A stretch of 64,000 bases of DNA, from NCBI RefSeq assembly GCF_900115865.1, contig NZ_FOXY01000006.1:1-64000 (forward strand), read 5' to 3'. Shown here one piece after another: positions 26,270 to 35,798 of this stretch. Below the pieces are notes generated by a model. The model was not told the DNA's origin and searched no databases. It worked only from the letters and a program-made list of their open reading frames with translations. This DNA is from Donghicola eburneus (lineage in GTDB: Bacteria; Pseudomonadota; Alphaproteobacteria; Rhodobacterales; Rhodobacteraceae). The first letter of the stretch is position 1. Each line of letters starts with the position of its first letter. A program made the position numbers and the translations under genes.

Positions 26270-28564
26270 ATGAAATTCCGTTTTCCCATTGTTATCATTG
26301 ACGAAGATTTCCGGTCAGAGAATTCGTCCGGATCTGCGATCCGCGCCTTAGCCAATGCGATAGAGGAAGAGGGTTTCGAAGTTCTTGGGGCTACCAGCTA
26401 TGGCGACCTGTCGCAGTTCGCGCAGCAACAGTCCCGTGCGAGCGCTTTTGTTCTGTCAATCGATGACGAGGAATTCACGCCCGGCCCCGATCTGGATCCA
26501 GCCGTTCTGAATATCCGAACCTTCATTGAAGAGGTGCGTTGGAAAAACGCGGACGTGCCGATCTATATCTATGGCGAGACAAAGACGTCGCGCCATCTGC
26601 CGAACGACATCCTGCGCGAATTGCATGGCTTCATCCACATGTACGAAGACACGCCTGAATTCGTGGCGCGCCACATCATCCGAGAGGCCAAAAGCTACCT
26701 CGAAGGGATCCAACCACCATTCTTCCGCGAATTGCTCGACTATGCAGAAGACGGATCGTACTCTTGGCATTGTCCGGGACACTCTGGCGGTGTGGCCTTC
26801 CTCAAGTCACCGATCGGTCAAATGTATCATCAGTTCTACGGCGAAAATATGCTGCGGGCTGATGTCTGCAACGCGGTCGAAGAACTTGGGCAGCTTTTGG
26901 ATCACAACGGCGCTATTGGCGCATCAGAGCGCAATGCTGCGCGGATTTTCAATGCGGATCACTGCTTTTTTGTGACAAACGGGACCTCGACGAGCAACAA
27001 AATGGTCTGGCACCACACCGTCGCGCCAGGCGATGTTGTCGTAGTAGACCGCAACTGCCACAAGTCTATCCTGCATTCGATTATCATGACTGGCGCTATC
27101 CCGGTCTTCATGAAGCCGACACGGAACCATTGGGGTATTATTGGACCCATCCAGAAATCCGAGTTCCATCCGGACACGATCAAAGCCAAAATCCGTGCGA
27201 ACCCATTGCTTGAGGGGGTAGACCCCGAGAGCGTGAAACCGCGCGTGATGACATTGACCCAGTCGACCTATGACGGCGTCCTATATAACACCGAAACGAT
27301 CAAAAGCATGCTTGATGGATACGTCGAGAACCTACACTTCGACGAGGCATGGCTGCCCCACGCGGCTTTCCATCCGTTTTATGGGACGTACCATGCGATG
27401 GGCCGCAAGCGTGGTCGCACCAAGAAATCGGTGACGTATGCGACCCAGTCGGTTCACAAGCTGCTGGCTGGTATCAGTCAAGCAAGCCACGTGCTTGTTC
27501 AGGATGCCGAAGAAACAAAGCTTGATCGGCATCTCTTTAACGAAGCCTACTTGATGCACACGTCGACCTCGCCCCAGTACTCGATCATCGCAAGTTGCGA
27601 TGTGGCCGCCGCGATGATGGAGCCTCCGGGTGGAACCGCGCTGGTCGAAGAAAGCATCGACGAAGCGCTCGATTTCCGCCGTGCGATGCGCAAAGTGGAC
27701 GAGGAATTCGGTGCGGACGAATGGTGGTTCGAGGTTTGGGGCCCCGAGGAACTGGCCGACGAAGGCATGGGCCGCGCTAAGGATTGGGAACTGAAAAAGA
27801 CCGATGCCGAGGGCGTGAACGCATCTGATGGCGAGGACAGCTGGCATGGCTTTGGGGACATGGCGCCAGGGTTCAACATGCTCGACCCGATCAAAGCGAC
27901 CATTATTACCCCCGGCCTGAACATTGACGGCCGTTTCGAAGAGACCGGAATTCCCGCATCCATTGTGTCGAAATATCTGGCTGAGCACGGAGTCGTTGTT
28001 GAGAAAACAGGGCTTTATAGCTTCTTTATCATGTTCACGATCGGCATAACCAAAGGTCGCTGGAACACGCTGGTTGCGGCGCTGCAGCAGTTCAAGGACG
28101 ATTTCGACAAGAACCAGCCCATGTGGCGCGTCATGCCTGAATTCTCTGCCAAACAACCGCGGTGGGAGCAGATGGGTCTACGCGATATGTGCCAACACGT
28201 ACACGCAATGTACTCGAAATACGATGTCGCGAGGCTGTCGACTGAAATGTACCTAAGCGATCTGCAGCCAGCGATGAAGCCGTCGGATGCTTATTCTCAT
28301 ATTGCGCGCCGAACAACCGAGCGCGTGTCGATTGATGATCTCGAAGGGCGCATTACCACTTCACTGGTAACCCCCTACCCGCCGGGCATCCCATTGCTGA
28401 TCCCGGGGGAAGTCTTCAACCGCAAAATTGTCGAATATTTAAAGTTCAACCGTGAGTTTGCGCGTGAATGTCCAGGGTTTGAAACGGATATCCACGGCCT
28501 TGTACAAGAACGGGATGCAGACGGCAAAATGCAATATTTTGCGGATTGCGTTCGTCAGGAATAG
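26270..28564 (+). CDS. Orn/Lys/Arg decarboxylase (fold type I, PLP)
   Basis: 764 residues, the large biodegradative type. N-terminal ~130 residues are the response-regulator-like wing domain (I-V-I-I-D-E-D-F). The PLP core contains H-C-P-G-H-S-G-G near 166, D-R-N-C-H-K-S near 262, and the Schiff-base lysine in S-V-H-K-L-L-A at about residue 397. The C-terminal domain ends with T-P-Y-P-P-G-I-P-L-L-I-P-G-E. GGAG precedes the start. Converts a basic amino acid to a polyamine precursor and consumes a proton, so it can serve acid resistance or polyamine supply. Specificity (arginine versus lysine/ornithine) cannot be read by eye. No antiporter is adjacent. Confidence 0.92.
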   Translation: MKFRFPIVIIDEDFRSENSSGSAIRALANAIEEEGFEVLGATSYGDLSQFAQQQSRASAFVLSIDDEEFTPGPDLDPAVLNIRTFIEEVRWKNADVPIYIYGETKTSRHLPNDILRELHGFIHMYEDTPEFVARHIIREAKSYLEGIQPPFFRELLDYAEDGSYSWHCPGHSGGVAFLKSPIGQMYHQFYGENMLRADVCNAVEELGQLLDHNGAIGASERNAARIFNADHCFFVTNGTSTSNKMVWHHTVAPGDVVVVDRNCHKSILHSIIMTGAIPVFMKPTRNHWGIIGPIQKSEFHPDTIKAKIRANPLLEGVDPESVKPRVMTLTQSTYDGVLYNTETIKSMLDGYVENLHFDEAWLPHAAFHPFYGTYHAMGRKRGRTKKSVTYATQSVHKLLAGISQASHVLVQDAEETKLDRHLFNEAYLMHTSTSPQYSIIASCDVAAAMMEPPGGTALVEESIDEALDFRRAMRKVDEEFGADEWWFEVWGPEELADEGMGRAKDWELKKTDAEGVNASDGEDSWHGFGDMAPGFNMLDPIKATIITPGLNIDGRFEETGIPASIVSKYLAEHGVVVEKTGLYSFFIMFTIGITKGRWNTLVAALQQFKDDFDKNQPMWRVMPEFSAKQPRWEQMGLRDMCQHVHAMYSKYDVARLSTEMYLSDLQPAMKPSDAYSHIARRTTERVSIDDLEGRITTSLVTPYPPGIPLLIPGEVFNRKIVEYLKFNREFARECPGFETDIHGLVQERDADGKMQYFADCVRQE

Positions 28565-28801
28565 CCGACGTTGGGAAAAGCGCTCTCTGGGTCGACTAAT
28601 GCACCAATTCACGAGCTTGAGAGTCGGAAAAACAATCAAAATTTTAACACCCGCCATCAATGTGGAGGCGGGTTGGCGCCTTTTAGCGCCGATCAGAACT
28701 CCAGGTTAGAGATCAGGGCGGTACGTGTGCCGCTTTATAATGAGCGCTGCGTACCTTCGTGTAGCGGAGCCTTTAGGTGAAATTTATCTTTTGCTTCGTT
28801 T

Positions 28802-29455
28802 TCAATCAAGCATCGCTTCGTGGACAGCAATCGCCTCGTCCAGATCGTCAAAGTACCTTGCACGACCATGCTCCAGCACGACGCCAGCGTTACAGAAATT
28901 TCTGACGTCTTTCATGTTGTGATTCACCATGATGGCGCTGGATGTTTGCATACGCTCCGCAAAAATACGTTTGCTTTTTTTCTTAAACGCGCGGTCGCCG
29001 ACAGCGGTGACCTCATCGACGAGGTAGGTATCGAACTTAATGCCCATCGAGCAGCCGAAAGTCAGTCGCGAACGCATTCCGCTTGAATAACTGCGCATGG
29101 GCATGTGGTAGGATTTTCCGAGCTCAGCGAAATCTTCAACAAATGCGACAAGATCATCTGTATCCACGCCATAGATACGAGCCACAAAGCGGACGTTCTC
29201 AGCGCCGGTCAGGTCTCGGTGGAACGATCCACCGAGTCCAACGGGCCACGAAATGGACCCGTCACTGACAATGCGGCCACTGTCGGGGCGTAAAATCCCA
29301 GCAATAATCTCGAGCAGGGTGGATTTACCGGCACCGTTCCGACCCAGAAGTGCCAATGAGCGGTCCGAGGGAATGGTGAGGTTGAGATTGTTGATCACGA
29401 CCTTCTTCTCGCCCTTTAGTCTGAAGCTCTTGGTTAGATTTTCGAGCCGTATCAT
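28802..29455 (-). CDS. capsule-type polysaccharide export ATP-binding protein (KpsT-like)
   Basis: 217 residues, ATPase of an ABC-2 polysaccharide exporter. Walker A G-R-N-G-A-G-K-S-T near 38, signature Y-S-S-G-M-R-S-R near 122, Walker B T-Y-L-V-D-E-V near 143. The short form, without a C-terminal glycan-binding domain, is that of KpsT-like exporters. It follows the KpsE-like gene by 15 bases in the same direction, and the KpsM-like permease is divergent about 1.6 kb away. It probably exports a lipid-linked capsule or similar glycan through the inner membrane. Confidence 0.9.
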   Translation of the reverse strand: MIRLENLTKSFRLKGEKKVVINNLNLTIPSDRSLALLGRNGAGKSTLLEIIAGILRPDSGRIVSDGSISWPVGLGGSFHRDLTGAENVRFVARIYGVDTDDLVAFVEDFAELGKSYHMPMRSYSSGMRSRLTFGCSMGIKFDTYLVDEVTAVGDRAFKKKSKRIFAERMQTSSAIMVNHNMKDVRNFCNAGVVLEHGRARYFDDLDEAIAVHEAMLD

Positions 29456-29470
29456 GCTCTATACACCTGC

Positions 29471-30838
29471 TTAGCTTCGGTCTCTGATCGAATAGTAGAT
29501 GAGGACACCGATCGACCAAATGAACAGCAGGAACAAGGAAGCGAGTCCACCAATCATCACTCTCTGGGGGGCCTCTGCTTCTTGTGCCAAGCTTGGGCTG
29601 ATGTAAGTGGCAAGATATCGGCTTTGGCGCGAGGCATTGTCGCGCGCCGCATCAAGAGCGGTGAGAGCGGCACGATACGTCTCTTCGGCAAACTGCAGGT
29701 CGACGTTAAGCCGTTCGTATTCCGACAAGAGCGCAGGATAATCTTGCGAAGATGCGACATCTTCGCCTGAGGAGGTTAGGTTTGCCCGCTCCAACTGGAT
29801 CCGCTCTTTGATCACGGCAATGCGCTGTTCGGACTTTTGAACACGGGGATCGTTTGCGCCGACCGAACCGAGCAAGACGTCGTAGTCAATCAGAGCCTGG
29901 GCCAGCTGCTGTTGCAGGTTATTCATCACGCCCATGCGCCCCTGAATGTCCGCTGTGGGATCGACGATCTGGGTGCGTGTCCGGAACTGCGTTAGGGCTT
30001 CACGTGCGTCCTTAAGTCGTTCCAAAGCTTCGGCCAAATCGGCCTCCGCATAGCCCATTGCATCAGATCGTGCCTGCTCGTTCAGCGTATTGATGCGCGT
30101 CTGGCTTGCGCCGAGAATGGCCTGAGTTATTGCCTGCGAGTATTCCGCGTCGTACGCGCTGGCTTGAACTTCGATAAGACCAGAGCCACTGTCGTAAGAA
30201 ATTTTGACCACGCGGCTCCAGTACCAAACCAGTTGCTCTATCGAAGCATCAGGCCAAATCGCAAAAGCCCAGTCAGTGGGCCAATGCTGGCTATAATGCT
30301 CTCGTAAATCGAGTTGCTGATCTACGACGCGCACCATCTCTTGGCTCTGAATAAACTCAAATAGAATGTCGCTATCAGACGCCGTACTGGCGGACGCGAA
30401 GCTCGCCAATCCTCCGAGCAAATCACTGGCACCAGAGTTTTCTTGGCTGCGGACCGTAAAGCCGGTGGTAGATACGTACTGGTCCTCGGCAACCGTCCAT
30501 AGATAGGTATTGACAGCGACAACCGGCACAAGGACGAACAGGAAAAAGCTAAGAATGACCCCCCAATGGCGGCGCTTCATTCGTGCAGGGCGCGCCAGAG
30601 GAAATTCCGCCGCGCTTGCGCGTGCGTCATCAAGTTCTTGTTCGAGCGCCGTGATCTTCGCTCGAAGCTTGCCCTTGAGTTTCTTGTTGTTGCCGCCGTT
30701 CCCCTTGTTCTTGCCAGAACGATTGGTATTCCCTCGTTGTCCTGAGGCGGTGTTCTTTGCATGCTTTCGGACTTGGTTCCGAGGTTGCGCCGATGTCTCG
30801 TTTTCCACGGAAAGTGAAGGGGACTTGGTTTCCGTCAT
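29471..30838 (-). CDS. KpsE/Wzz-like capsule export inner-membrane protein
   Basis: 455 residues, polysaccharide co-polymerase/adaptor family. A basic, low-complexity cytoplasmic region (residues ~20-70, rich in N, G, K) is longer than usual for KpsE. Then come a transmembrane helix (I-L-S-F-F-L-F-V-L-V-P near 95), a periplasmic part with a long coiled coil (~270-410, heptad-like with Q and A), and a second helix near the C-terminus (G-L-A-S-L-F-L-L-F-I-W). It spans the periplasm and connects the ABC exporter to an outer-membrane channel, which is not encoded here. Co-directional with the KpsT-like gene. Confidence 0.87.
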   Translation of the reverse strand: MTETKSPSLSVENETSAQPRNQVRKHAKNTASGQRGNTNRSGKNKGNGGNNKKLKGKLRAKITALEQELDDARASAAEFPLARPARMKRRHWGVILSFFLFVLVPVVAVNTYLWTVAEDQYVSTTGFTVRSQENSGASDLLGGLASFASASTASDSDILFEFIQSQEMVRVVDQQLDLREHYSQHWPTDWAFAIWPDASIEQLVWYWSRVVKISYDSGSGLIEVQASAYDAEYSQAITQAILGASQTRINTLNEQARSDAMGYAEADLAEALERLKDAREALTQFRTRTQIVDPTADIQGRMGVMNNLQQQLAQALIDYDVLLGSVGANDPRVQKSEQRIAVIKERIQLERANLTSSGEDVASSQDYPALLSEYERLNVDLQFAEETYRAALTALDAARDNASRQSRYLATYISPSLAQEAEAPQRVMIGGLASLFLLFIWSIGVLIYYSIRDRS

Positions 30839-31010
30839 AGGCTTTTGTTGTCCTCAGGGGCAATCATGTTGCAGCCATGTGGCCTGTCTGCTCTCTTCGA
30901 CAGTTAGACCTATGGCTCTTGAAATGCAACGCGTTCGCGTTTTGTCTTGAACACTTCTTTGTACAGGTTTTGCCCCTTGTGCGACGAACTACGATTTGTA
31001 ATTGAGTGAA

Positions 31011-31030
31011 GACTGCAGCGTGCTGCAGTC
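31011..31030. promoter_or_regulatory. 20-bp palindrome between kpsE-like and kpsM-like genes
   Basis: GACTGCAGC (31011-31019), two bases, GCTGCAGTC (31022-31030): perfect 9-bp arms. GAGTGAA flanks it on both sides as a direct repeat. It lies 52 bases before the kpsM-like start and about 170 bases from the kpsE-like start, a good place for an operator of the divergent exporter genes. Confidence 0.45.
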
Positions 31031-31082
31031 CGAGTGAAGGACTTGCGAAACGCTCACCAGTCAGTTCCGCATTAGGCGAAGG

Positions 31083-31913
31083 ATGCTCACATTGGTTGAC
31101 CAAAACGCAGCAGGACTTGTCGCAAAGCGCCGGGCACAGAGCACGAAGCGCTCTTTTGCCTCTATGCGGACTATCTCTGCGCTTGTCCTGCGAGAGATGT
31201 CGACCCGATATGGAAGAACGCCGGGCGGCTACATCTGGAGCCTACTTGAGCCGATCGCAGCAATTTTGTTTTTGTCGTTAGGCTTTTCGCTCGTAATCCG
31301 GACCCCCCCACTCGGAACGAGCTTCTTGCTGTTTTACACGACAGGCTTTTTGCCGTTCAATATGTACAACAACATCTCGAACACGACGGCTCGGGCGATT
31401 AACTATTCAAAAGCGCTTTTAAAATTCCCAGCAGTGACTTGGTTGGATGCGATTTTTGCGCGGTTATTGTTGAACAGTCTTACGAACGTGCTGATTATGG
31501 TGCTGCTCATCGGCAGCGTGTATTTTATTGTTGATGCGCGATCAACTGTCGACGTGCCTTTGGCCCTTTTGGCTGTCGCGCTGTCAATTTTCGTTGGTTT
31601 CGCGGTTGGGACTGTAAACTGCGTATTGCTCGGCCTGTTCCCACTGTGGGAACTTGCCTGGTCAATCATCACCCGTCCACTTTTCATTGCTTCTGGCGTG
31701 TTATTTCTCTATCGCGACCTTCCTGAAGGGGCGCAGCAGATTCTTTGGTTCAATCCAATCATGCAGATTACTGGCATGATGCGGGCTGCTTTCTACTCCA
31801 CCTACGACGCGTCCTATGCGAGCGTTTCATATATACTAGGTGTATCTCTTGCTCTTCTGACGCTCGGATTGATTTTGATGGGACGGTACCATCAGGACAT
31901 TCTGAATCGGTGA
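31083..31913 (+). CDS. polysaccharide ABC exporter permease (KpsM-like, ABC-2)
   Basis: 276 residues with about six membrane helices: near 50-70 (A-A-I-L-F-L-S-L-G-F), 80-100, 130-160 (N-V-L-I-M-V-L-L-I-G), 170-195, 200-220 and 250-270. The N-terminal cytoplasmic segment L-V-L-R-E-M-S-T-R-Y-G-R-T-P-G-G-Y-I-W is the conserved ABC-2 opening. Partner of the KpsT-like ATPase. The ribosome site (AGGCGAAGG) is close to the ATG, so a later ATG at 31164 is possible, but it would cut the N-terminus. Ends three bases before the glycosyltransferase stop on the other strand. Confidence 0.9.
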   Translation: MLTLVDQNAAGLVAKRRAQSTKRSFASMRTISALVLREMSTRYGRTPGGYIWSLLEPIAAILFLSLGFSLVIRTPPLGTSFLLFYTTGFLPFNMYNNISNTTARAINYSKALLKFPAVTWLDAIFARLLLNSLTNVLIMVLLIGSVYFIVDARSTVDVPLALLAVALSIFVGFAVGTVNCVLLGLFPLWELAWSIITRPLFIASGVLFLYRDLPEGAQQILWFNPIMQITGMMRAAFYSTYDASYASVSYILGVSLALLTLGLILMGRYHQDILNR

Positions 31914-31916
31914 TGG

Positions 31917-33023
31917 TCAGGATTTTGCGATCCGTAAAACTTGCTGATGGACGCGTTTCCTACGCCCGAAAATCCCATCAAGCATGGCCAAGGACAGTAG
32001 TTTGAGGAAATCGAGGCGCTCACCCTCGTGGCTGCGCGTTTTCAAGAGCCATTTGGGTAAAATCACGAGCATCGTGGGCCAGAACATCAGTCCCGCCGCC
32101 ATCTTGTAGAGGATAAGCAAGTTTCTGTGGTAGTAGTAGGCCTTCCACAAAGGAACGAACCTGCCCCGTTGGGCGCTCGCGTTGTCGCCGGCTGTAAACG
32201 TCCCCATGTCATGTTCGAAAAGAACGGTGGGTTCGAAACCAATCTTCTGTCCCGACTTTGTGAGCTCGAGCGTATAAATCCCGTCGTCTCCGTAAATAAA
32301 GAGATCTGGGTCGGGGTAACCAATCTTGCGTATGGCGCGAGCGGAAATGAAAAAGCCCACAAAAGACGTGACGTCGATCTGCATGCTCGGACCATCATAA
32401 TCTGAAGGCTGTACGTGAAAGCCTGAACGCCCCCCTCCAAATAGCGTGCGAACGAATTCTTTGCGGTGCCAGAATGGATTACGAGAGGGCCGGTTCATCT
32501 CACAAATTTCGCCGGTCGGAAAATAAACCGCGGCTGCGATGGCGTCCCATTTGTCTTCGGGGATGGCATGAAACCGTGTCAGAGCGCCTTGGGCAGGGCG
32601 TCCATCGTCGTCCATTACAACCAGCCAGTCAGGGGTGTGCGCGCCCATCGCGCGGCGCATGCCGGTGGCAAAGCCCCCTGCCCCACCCGTATTCTCGCCG
32701 CTGTGGATGATGTCGAGTCGTGTATCCCCGTCCGAGACCAACTCGCTCTCATAATCATCGAGCCAATCTTTGGTGCCATCTGTCGAGGCATTGTTCACCA
32801 CGACCACCGCTGACAACTCGTCAGTGCTGCTTTCAAGCAGGCGTTCTAGCGTCACCTTTAACTTTTCCAAGCGATTATACGTTACCACGACAGCCACGAG
32901 CCGTCTGTTCAAAGCGGGCGTCAAAGCTTCGCCGATAGGGTCGGAAACGGTGCGTGTCAAAGGCTCGGATCTCAATAGCGTCTTATCGGCGAAAACACAT
33001 AATCCGCCGATGGTGTCAATCAA
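31917..33023 (-). CDS. glycosyltransferase family 2
   Basis: About 368 residues; the listed start is TTG and uncertain, since no ATG occurs before the catalytic domain. The GT-A fold begins V-A-V-V-V-T-Y-N-R near 43, followed by V-N-N-A-S-T-D-G-T, V-M-D-D-D-G-R (the DxD motif) near 130, and a C-terminal W-K-A-Y-Y-Y-H-R-N near 310. G-E-N-T-G-G-A-G-G-F is characteristic of galactofuranosyl-/rhamnosyl-transferase-like members (GlfT-type). Adds a sugar to a surface glycan, fitting the export genes beside it. No signal peptide; a hydrophobic patch near the end may bind the membrane. Confidence 0.87.
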   Translation of the reverse strand: MIDTIGGLCVFADKTLLRSEPLTRTVSDPIGEALTPALNRRLVAVVVTYNRLEKLKVTLERLLESSTDELSAVVVVNNASTDGTKDWLDDYESELVSDGDTRLDIIHSGENTGGAGGFATGMRRAMGAHTPDWLVVMDDDGRPAQGALTRFHAIPEDKWDAIAAAVYFPTGEICEMNRPSRNPFWHRKEFVRTLFGGGRSGFHVQPSDYDGPSMQIDVTSFVGFFISARAIRKIGYPDPDLFIYGDDGIYTLELTKSGQKIGFEPTVLFEHDMGTFTAGDNASAQRGRFVPLWKAYYYHRNLLILYKMAAGLMFWPTMLVILPKWLLKTRSHEGERLDFLKLLSLAMLDGIFGRRKRVHQQVLRIAKS

Positions 33024-33072
33024 TTCACCTCAGGGGGAAGTCAGCCACAGTGAATATCGGTGCCCCGGCAGT

Positions 33073-33585
33073 TCAGTTGGTCGGAATCGACACGCGTAGG
33101 TGGACCGTTTCCAAGCCCATGTTGCTGTCATAGATTCCCGCGTTTGATCGGTGGTCGTAACCCAAACCAATTCGCATTCCATTGCGGGCTTCATAGCCAA
33201 GCTCAACACCCGAACGGAACTCGATGGGGCCACCTAGGTCCACGCCGTCGCCTTGGACGTAGAGACCCGGCATCGCGTGGAATTCCAGATAGCCCGCGCC
33301 GAAGGTTGTGTCCCAAGACTGACCAACGCCGATCCAGCCATCGTTATCGTCTGTCAACGACAGGCCATAGATTACTTGAAACGGGCCATAGGCCAGCGAG
33401 GTGTCACGGCGCACGTAAAATTCGGTACCGAATGGGTCATCTTGGAAATAGGTCTCGCCCAAGGAAAAAGACATTCGGCTGTCGACTTCGTTCGGGCCAA
33501 GACAGCTGCCTGTCGGGCAGTAATTCGAGCCCATATCCAGCAGTCCCAGCGCTAGGGTGAGAACAGCAAAAGTACCGTCAGCCAC
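33073..33585 (-). CDS. acyloxyacyl hydrolase, PagL-like lipid A 3-O-deacylase
   Basis: 170 residues from GTG 33585, supported by AAGGAG upstream. PagL is an outer-membrane barrel that removes the 3-O-acyl chain of lipid A. Here the catalytic signature is G-Y-D-H-R-S-N-A-G-I followed by the acidic residue in G-L-E-T-V, i.e. the His/Ser/Glu triad of the family. The mature part is a run of short amphipathic strands. The N-terminus is hydrophobic but lacks positive charges, so the signal peptide is atypical. The neighbourhood (glycan export, glycosyltransferase) is consistent with envelope remodelling. Confidence 0.82.
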   Translation of the reverse strand: MADGTFAVLTLALGLLDMGSNYCPTGSCLGPNEVDSRMSFSLGETYFQDDPFGTEFYVRRDTSLAYGPFQVIYGLSLTDDNDGWIGVGQSWDTTFGAGYLEFHAMPGLYVQGDGVDLGGPIEFRSGVELGYEARNGMRIGLGYDHRSNAGIYDSNMGLETVHLRVSIPTN

Positions 33586-33797
33586 GAAAATTCTCCTTGG
33601 TTGCCTGTCTGCGCTGGTTCATGTGACAGCACATGCCAAGCGTGTCTTCAAAGTCTTTGGAGAACAGGTAAGGCACACGCTCGCGTTTTGCACGAGAAAA
33701 CAGTGGACCATGTTGGGAAAGTGATTGGTCGCCCCCGAATTGCAACAGGCCCCGCGTGTTGCAGGGCCTGGATAGTTCTATACCTTGATCTACTGGC

Positions 33798-35339
33798 TTA
33801 TTTAAATTTCTTGATCTCGCCAGATTTCAAGCGGCTGACGTAGCTGTCGAGCTCGCGTTTCACGATCGGCATCAAGAAATAGAGACCGATGATGTTCACC
33901 ACAGCCATGGCAAAGATCGACGCATCGGAGAAGTCGATGACCGGACCTAGGCTCGCGGCCGCGCCGACAATGACAAACAGGCAGAAGATCACCTTGAACG
34001 TCAGTTCCTTTGCCTTGCCTTCGCCAAACAGGAAGGTCCAAGCCTTCAGCCCGTAATAGCTCCAGCTGAGCATGGTCGAGAAGGCAAAGAGGATGACCGC
34101 CAAAGCCAGCACGTAGCGGAACCAGCCAAAGGTCGCGGAGAACGCAGCAGATGTTAGGGCCACGCCCGTGTTTCCGCTGGCGGTTTGGATCGCTCCATTT
34201 TCGCCAACCATATACAGTCCGGTTTCGGGATCGACCATCAACTGGCCCGTGATGATGATCACAAGCGCGGTCATTGTGCAGATCACAACAGTGTCGATGA
34301 AGGGTTCGAGCAACGATACGTATCCCTCCGTCACCGGTTCTTTGGTTTTCACAGCAGAGTGCGCGATTGCCGCAGAGCCGACGCCCGCTTCGTTCGAGAA
34401 AGCTGCGCGTTTGAAGCCTTGGATCAGCGCGCCAGCAAGGCCGCCGGCGACACCTAGGCCGGTAAAGGCCCCTTCGAAAATCTGGCCAAAAGCCCACCCG
34501 ATCTGATCAAAGTTGATCAACAGGATGATGAGCGCTGTGATGACATAAAGAACGCCCATGAACGGGACGACTTTTTCTGTCACTTTGGCAATGGACTTCA
34601 GGCCGCCCGCGATCACCGCGAACACGATAGCCGCGAAAATGATGCCCGTAATGTAGCCGGGGTAGTCCCCGAGAACGTTGGTCAGCTGCGCGTGGGCTTG
34701 GTTCGCTTGGAACATGTTGCCACCGCCGAACGCGCCAAAGATACAGAAGATCGCAAACAAGATGGCCAACGGCTTGCCGCCCTTCAGCCCGCGTTCTTCG
34801 AAGCCTTTGGTAATGTAGTACATCGGGCCGCCAGAGACGGTGCCGTTCGGAAATTCGTTCCGGTACTTCACACCCAGCGTACATTCAGTGAATTTCGAAG
34901 CCATGCCCATCAGACCGGCCAGAATCATCCAGAAGGTTGCGCCGGGGCCGCCAATGCCGACCGCAACAGCCACCCCTGCGATATTCCCCAGACCCACGGT
35001 GCCGGATAGCGCGGTTGCCAGTGCTTGGAAGTGGCTAACCTCGCCAGCGTCATCGGGATCAGAGTAGTCGCCCTTGACCAGCTGGATCGCATGTTTGAAC
35101 CCACGAGCCTGGATCAGCCCGAAGTAAAAAGTAAAGATGGTCGCCGCGATGACCAGCCAAGCCACAATCCAAGGAAAGCTGGTGCCTGGAAAAGGGCTGA
35201 AGATGAAGCTCACAAACCAACCTGTCGAGTTGGCAAAGATCGCGTTCACGGTTTCGTCGACTGTGCTCGCTTGTGCGGGGGCTGTCAGCAATGAGGCCGC
35301 CGCCGCCCCGAGCAGGGGCGCTTTGAATTGCGTTTTCAT
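33798..35339 (-). CDS. alanine or glycine:cation symporter (AGCS family)
   Basis: 513 residues, about ten to eleven helices. An N-terminal signal-like segment (L-L-G-A-A-A-A-S-L-L-T-A-P-A-Q-A) precedes the first domain. The family motif G-x-G-N-I-A-G-V-A appears as T-V-G-L-G-N-I-A-G-V-A-V-A near 113. The conserved F-K-R-A-A-F-S-N-E-A-G-V-G-S-A block is near 310. Imports alanine or glycine with sodium, suiting a marine organism. A universal stress protein gene lies 24 bases upstream in the same direction, so both may share a transcript. Confidence 0.94.
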   Translation of the reverse strand: MKTQFKAPLLGAAAASLLTAPAQASTVDETVNAIFANSTGWFVSFIFSPFPGTSFPWIVAWLVIAATIFTFYFGLIQARGFKHAIQLVKGDYSDPDDAGEVSHFQALATALSGTVGLGNIAGVAVAVGIGGPGATFWMILAGLMGMASKFTECTLGVKYRNEFPNGTVSGGPMYYITKGFEERGLKGGKPLAILFAIFCIFGAFGGGNMFQANQAHAQLTNVLGDYPGYITGIIFAAIVFAVIAGGLKSIAKVTEKVVPFMGVLYVITALIILLINFDQIGWAFGQIFEGAFTGLGVAGGLAGALIQGFKRAAFSNEAGVGSAAIAHSAVKTKEPVTEGYVSLLEPFIDTVVICTMTALVIIITGQLMVDPETGLYMVGENGAIQTASGNTGVALTSAAFSATFGWFRYVLALAVILFAFSTMLSWSYYGLKAWTFLFGEGKAKELTFKVIFCLFVIVGAAASLGPVIDFSDASIFAMAVVNIIGLYFLMPIVKRELDSYVSRLKSGEIKKFK

Positions 35340-35363
35340 GGCAAATCCCTGTTGGGCTTATTG

Positions 35364-35798
35364 TTAAGGGACGATCGTCACAGCAACTGGCGCAGCCTGC
35401 GCCAGCGTACCCGCAACCGAGCCGAAGAGACGTGTCGAAATGGAAGACTGGCCGGTGCGGCCAATCACTAGCTGTTTGGCACCGCTTTCTTTGACGATGG
35501 CCAGCAAGGTTTCTGCAGTGTGGCCGTATTTGACCAGAACCTCGACCTCAACGCCGCTGGTTTGCAGCTCTTTGAGCAAAGGGCTGACTATCGCCTTGTC
35601 TGCCCGTTCCAGTTCTTCTTTGCGGCGCATGTGCCGTTCTTCGATTTCTGTCTTTGTAAGGAACGAATAGGGCGACCACTCCAGCACGTGGGCCACGATC
35701 AATGTGGCGCCTTTGGCTTTGGCGACGTCCAGCGCGAAGTTCACCGCATTGTGGGCGTTTTCGCTTCCATCGTACGCGACGACGATTTTCTCTGTCAT
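35364..35798 (-). CDS. universal stress protein (UspA family)
   Basis: 144 residues, single Usp domain. Starts K-I-V-V-A-Y-D-G-S near residue 4, with the ATP-binding signature G-R-T-G-Q-S-S-I near 120 (G-x2-G-x9-G-S/T type) and the last strand A-P-V-A-V-T-I-V-P. ATP-binding subclass likely. Upstream GGAGA gives a clear start. It lies directly before the symporter gene; Usp-transporter pairs are common, the Usp perhaps tuning uptake to energy state, but that is inference. Confidence 0.93.
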   Translation of the reverse strand: MTEKIVVAYDGSENAHNAVNFALDVAKAKGATLIVAHVLEWSPYSFLTKTEIEERHMRRKEELERADKAIVSPLLKELQTSGVEVEVLVKYGHTAETLLAIVKESGAKQLVIGRTGQSSISTRLFGSVAGTLAQAAPVAVTIVP

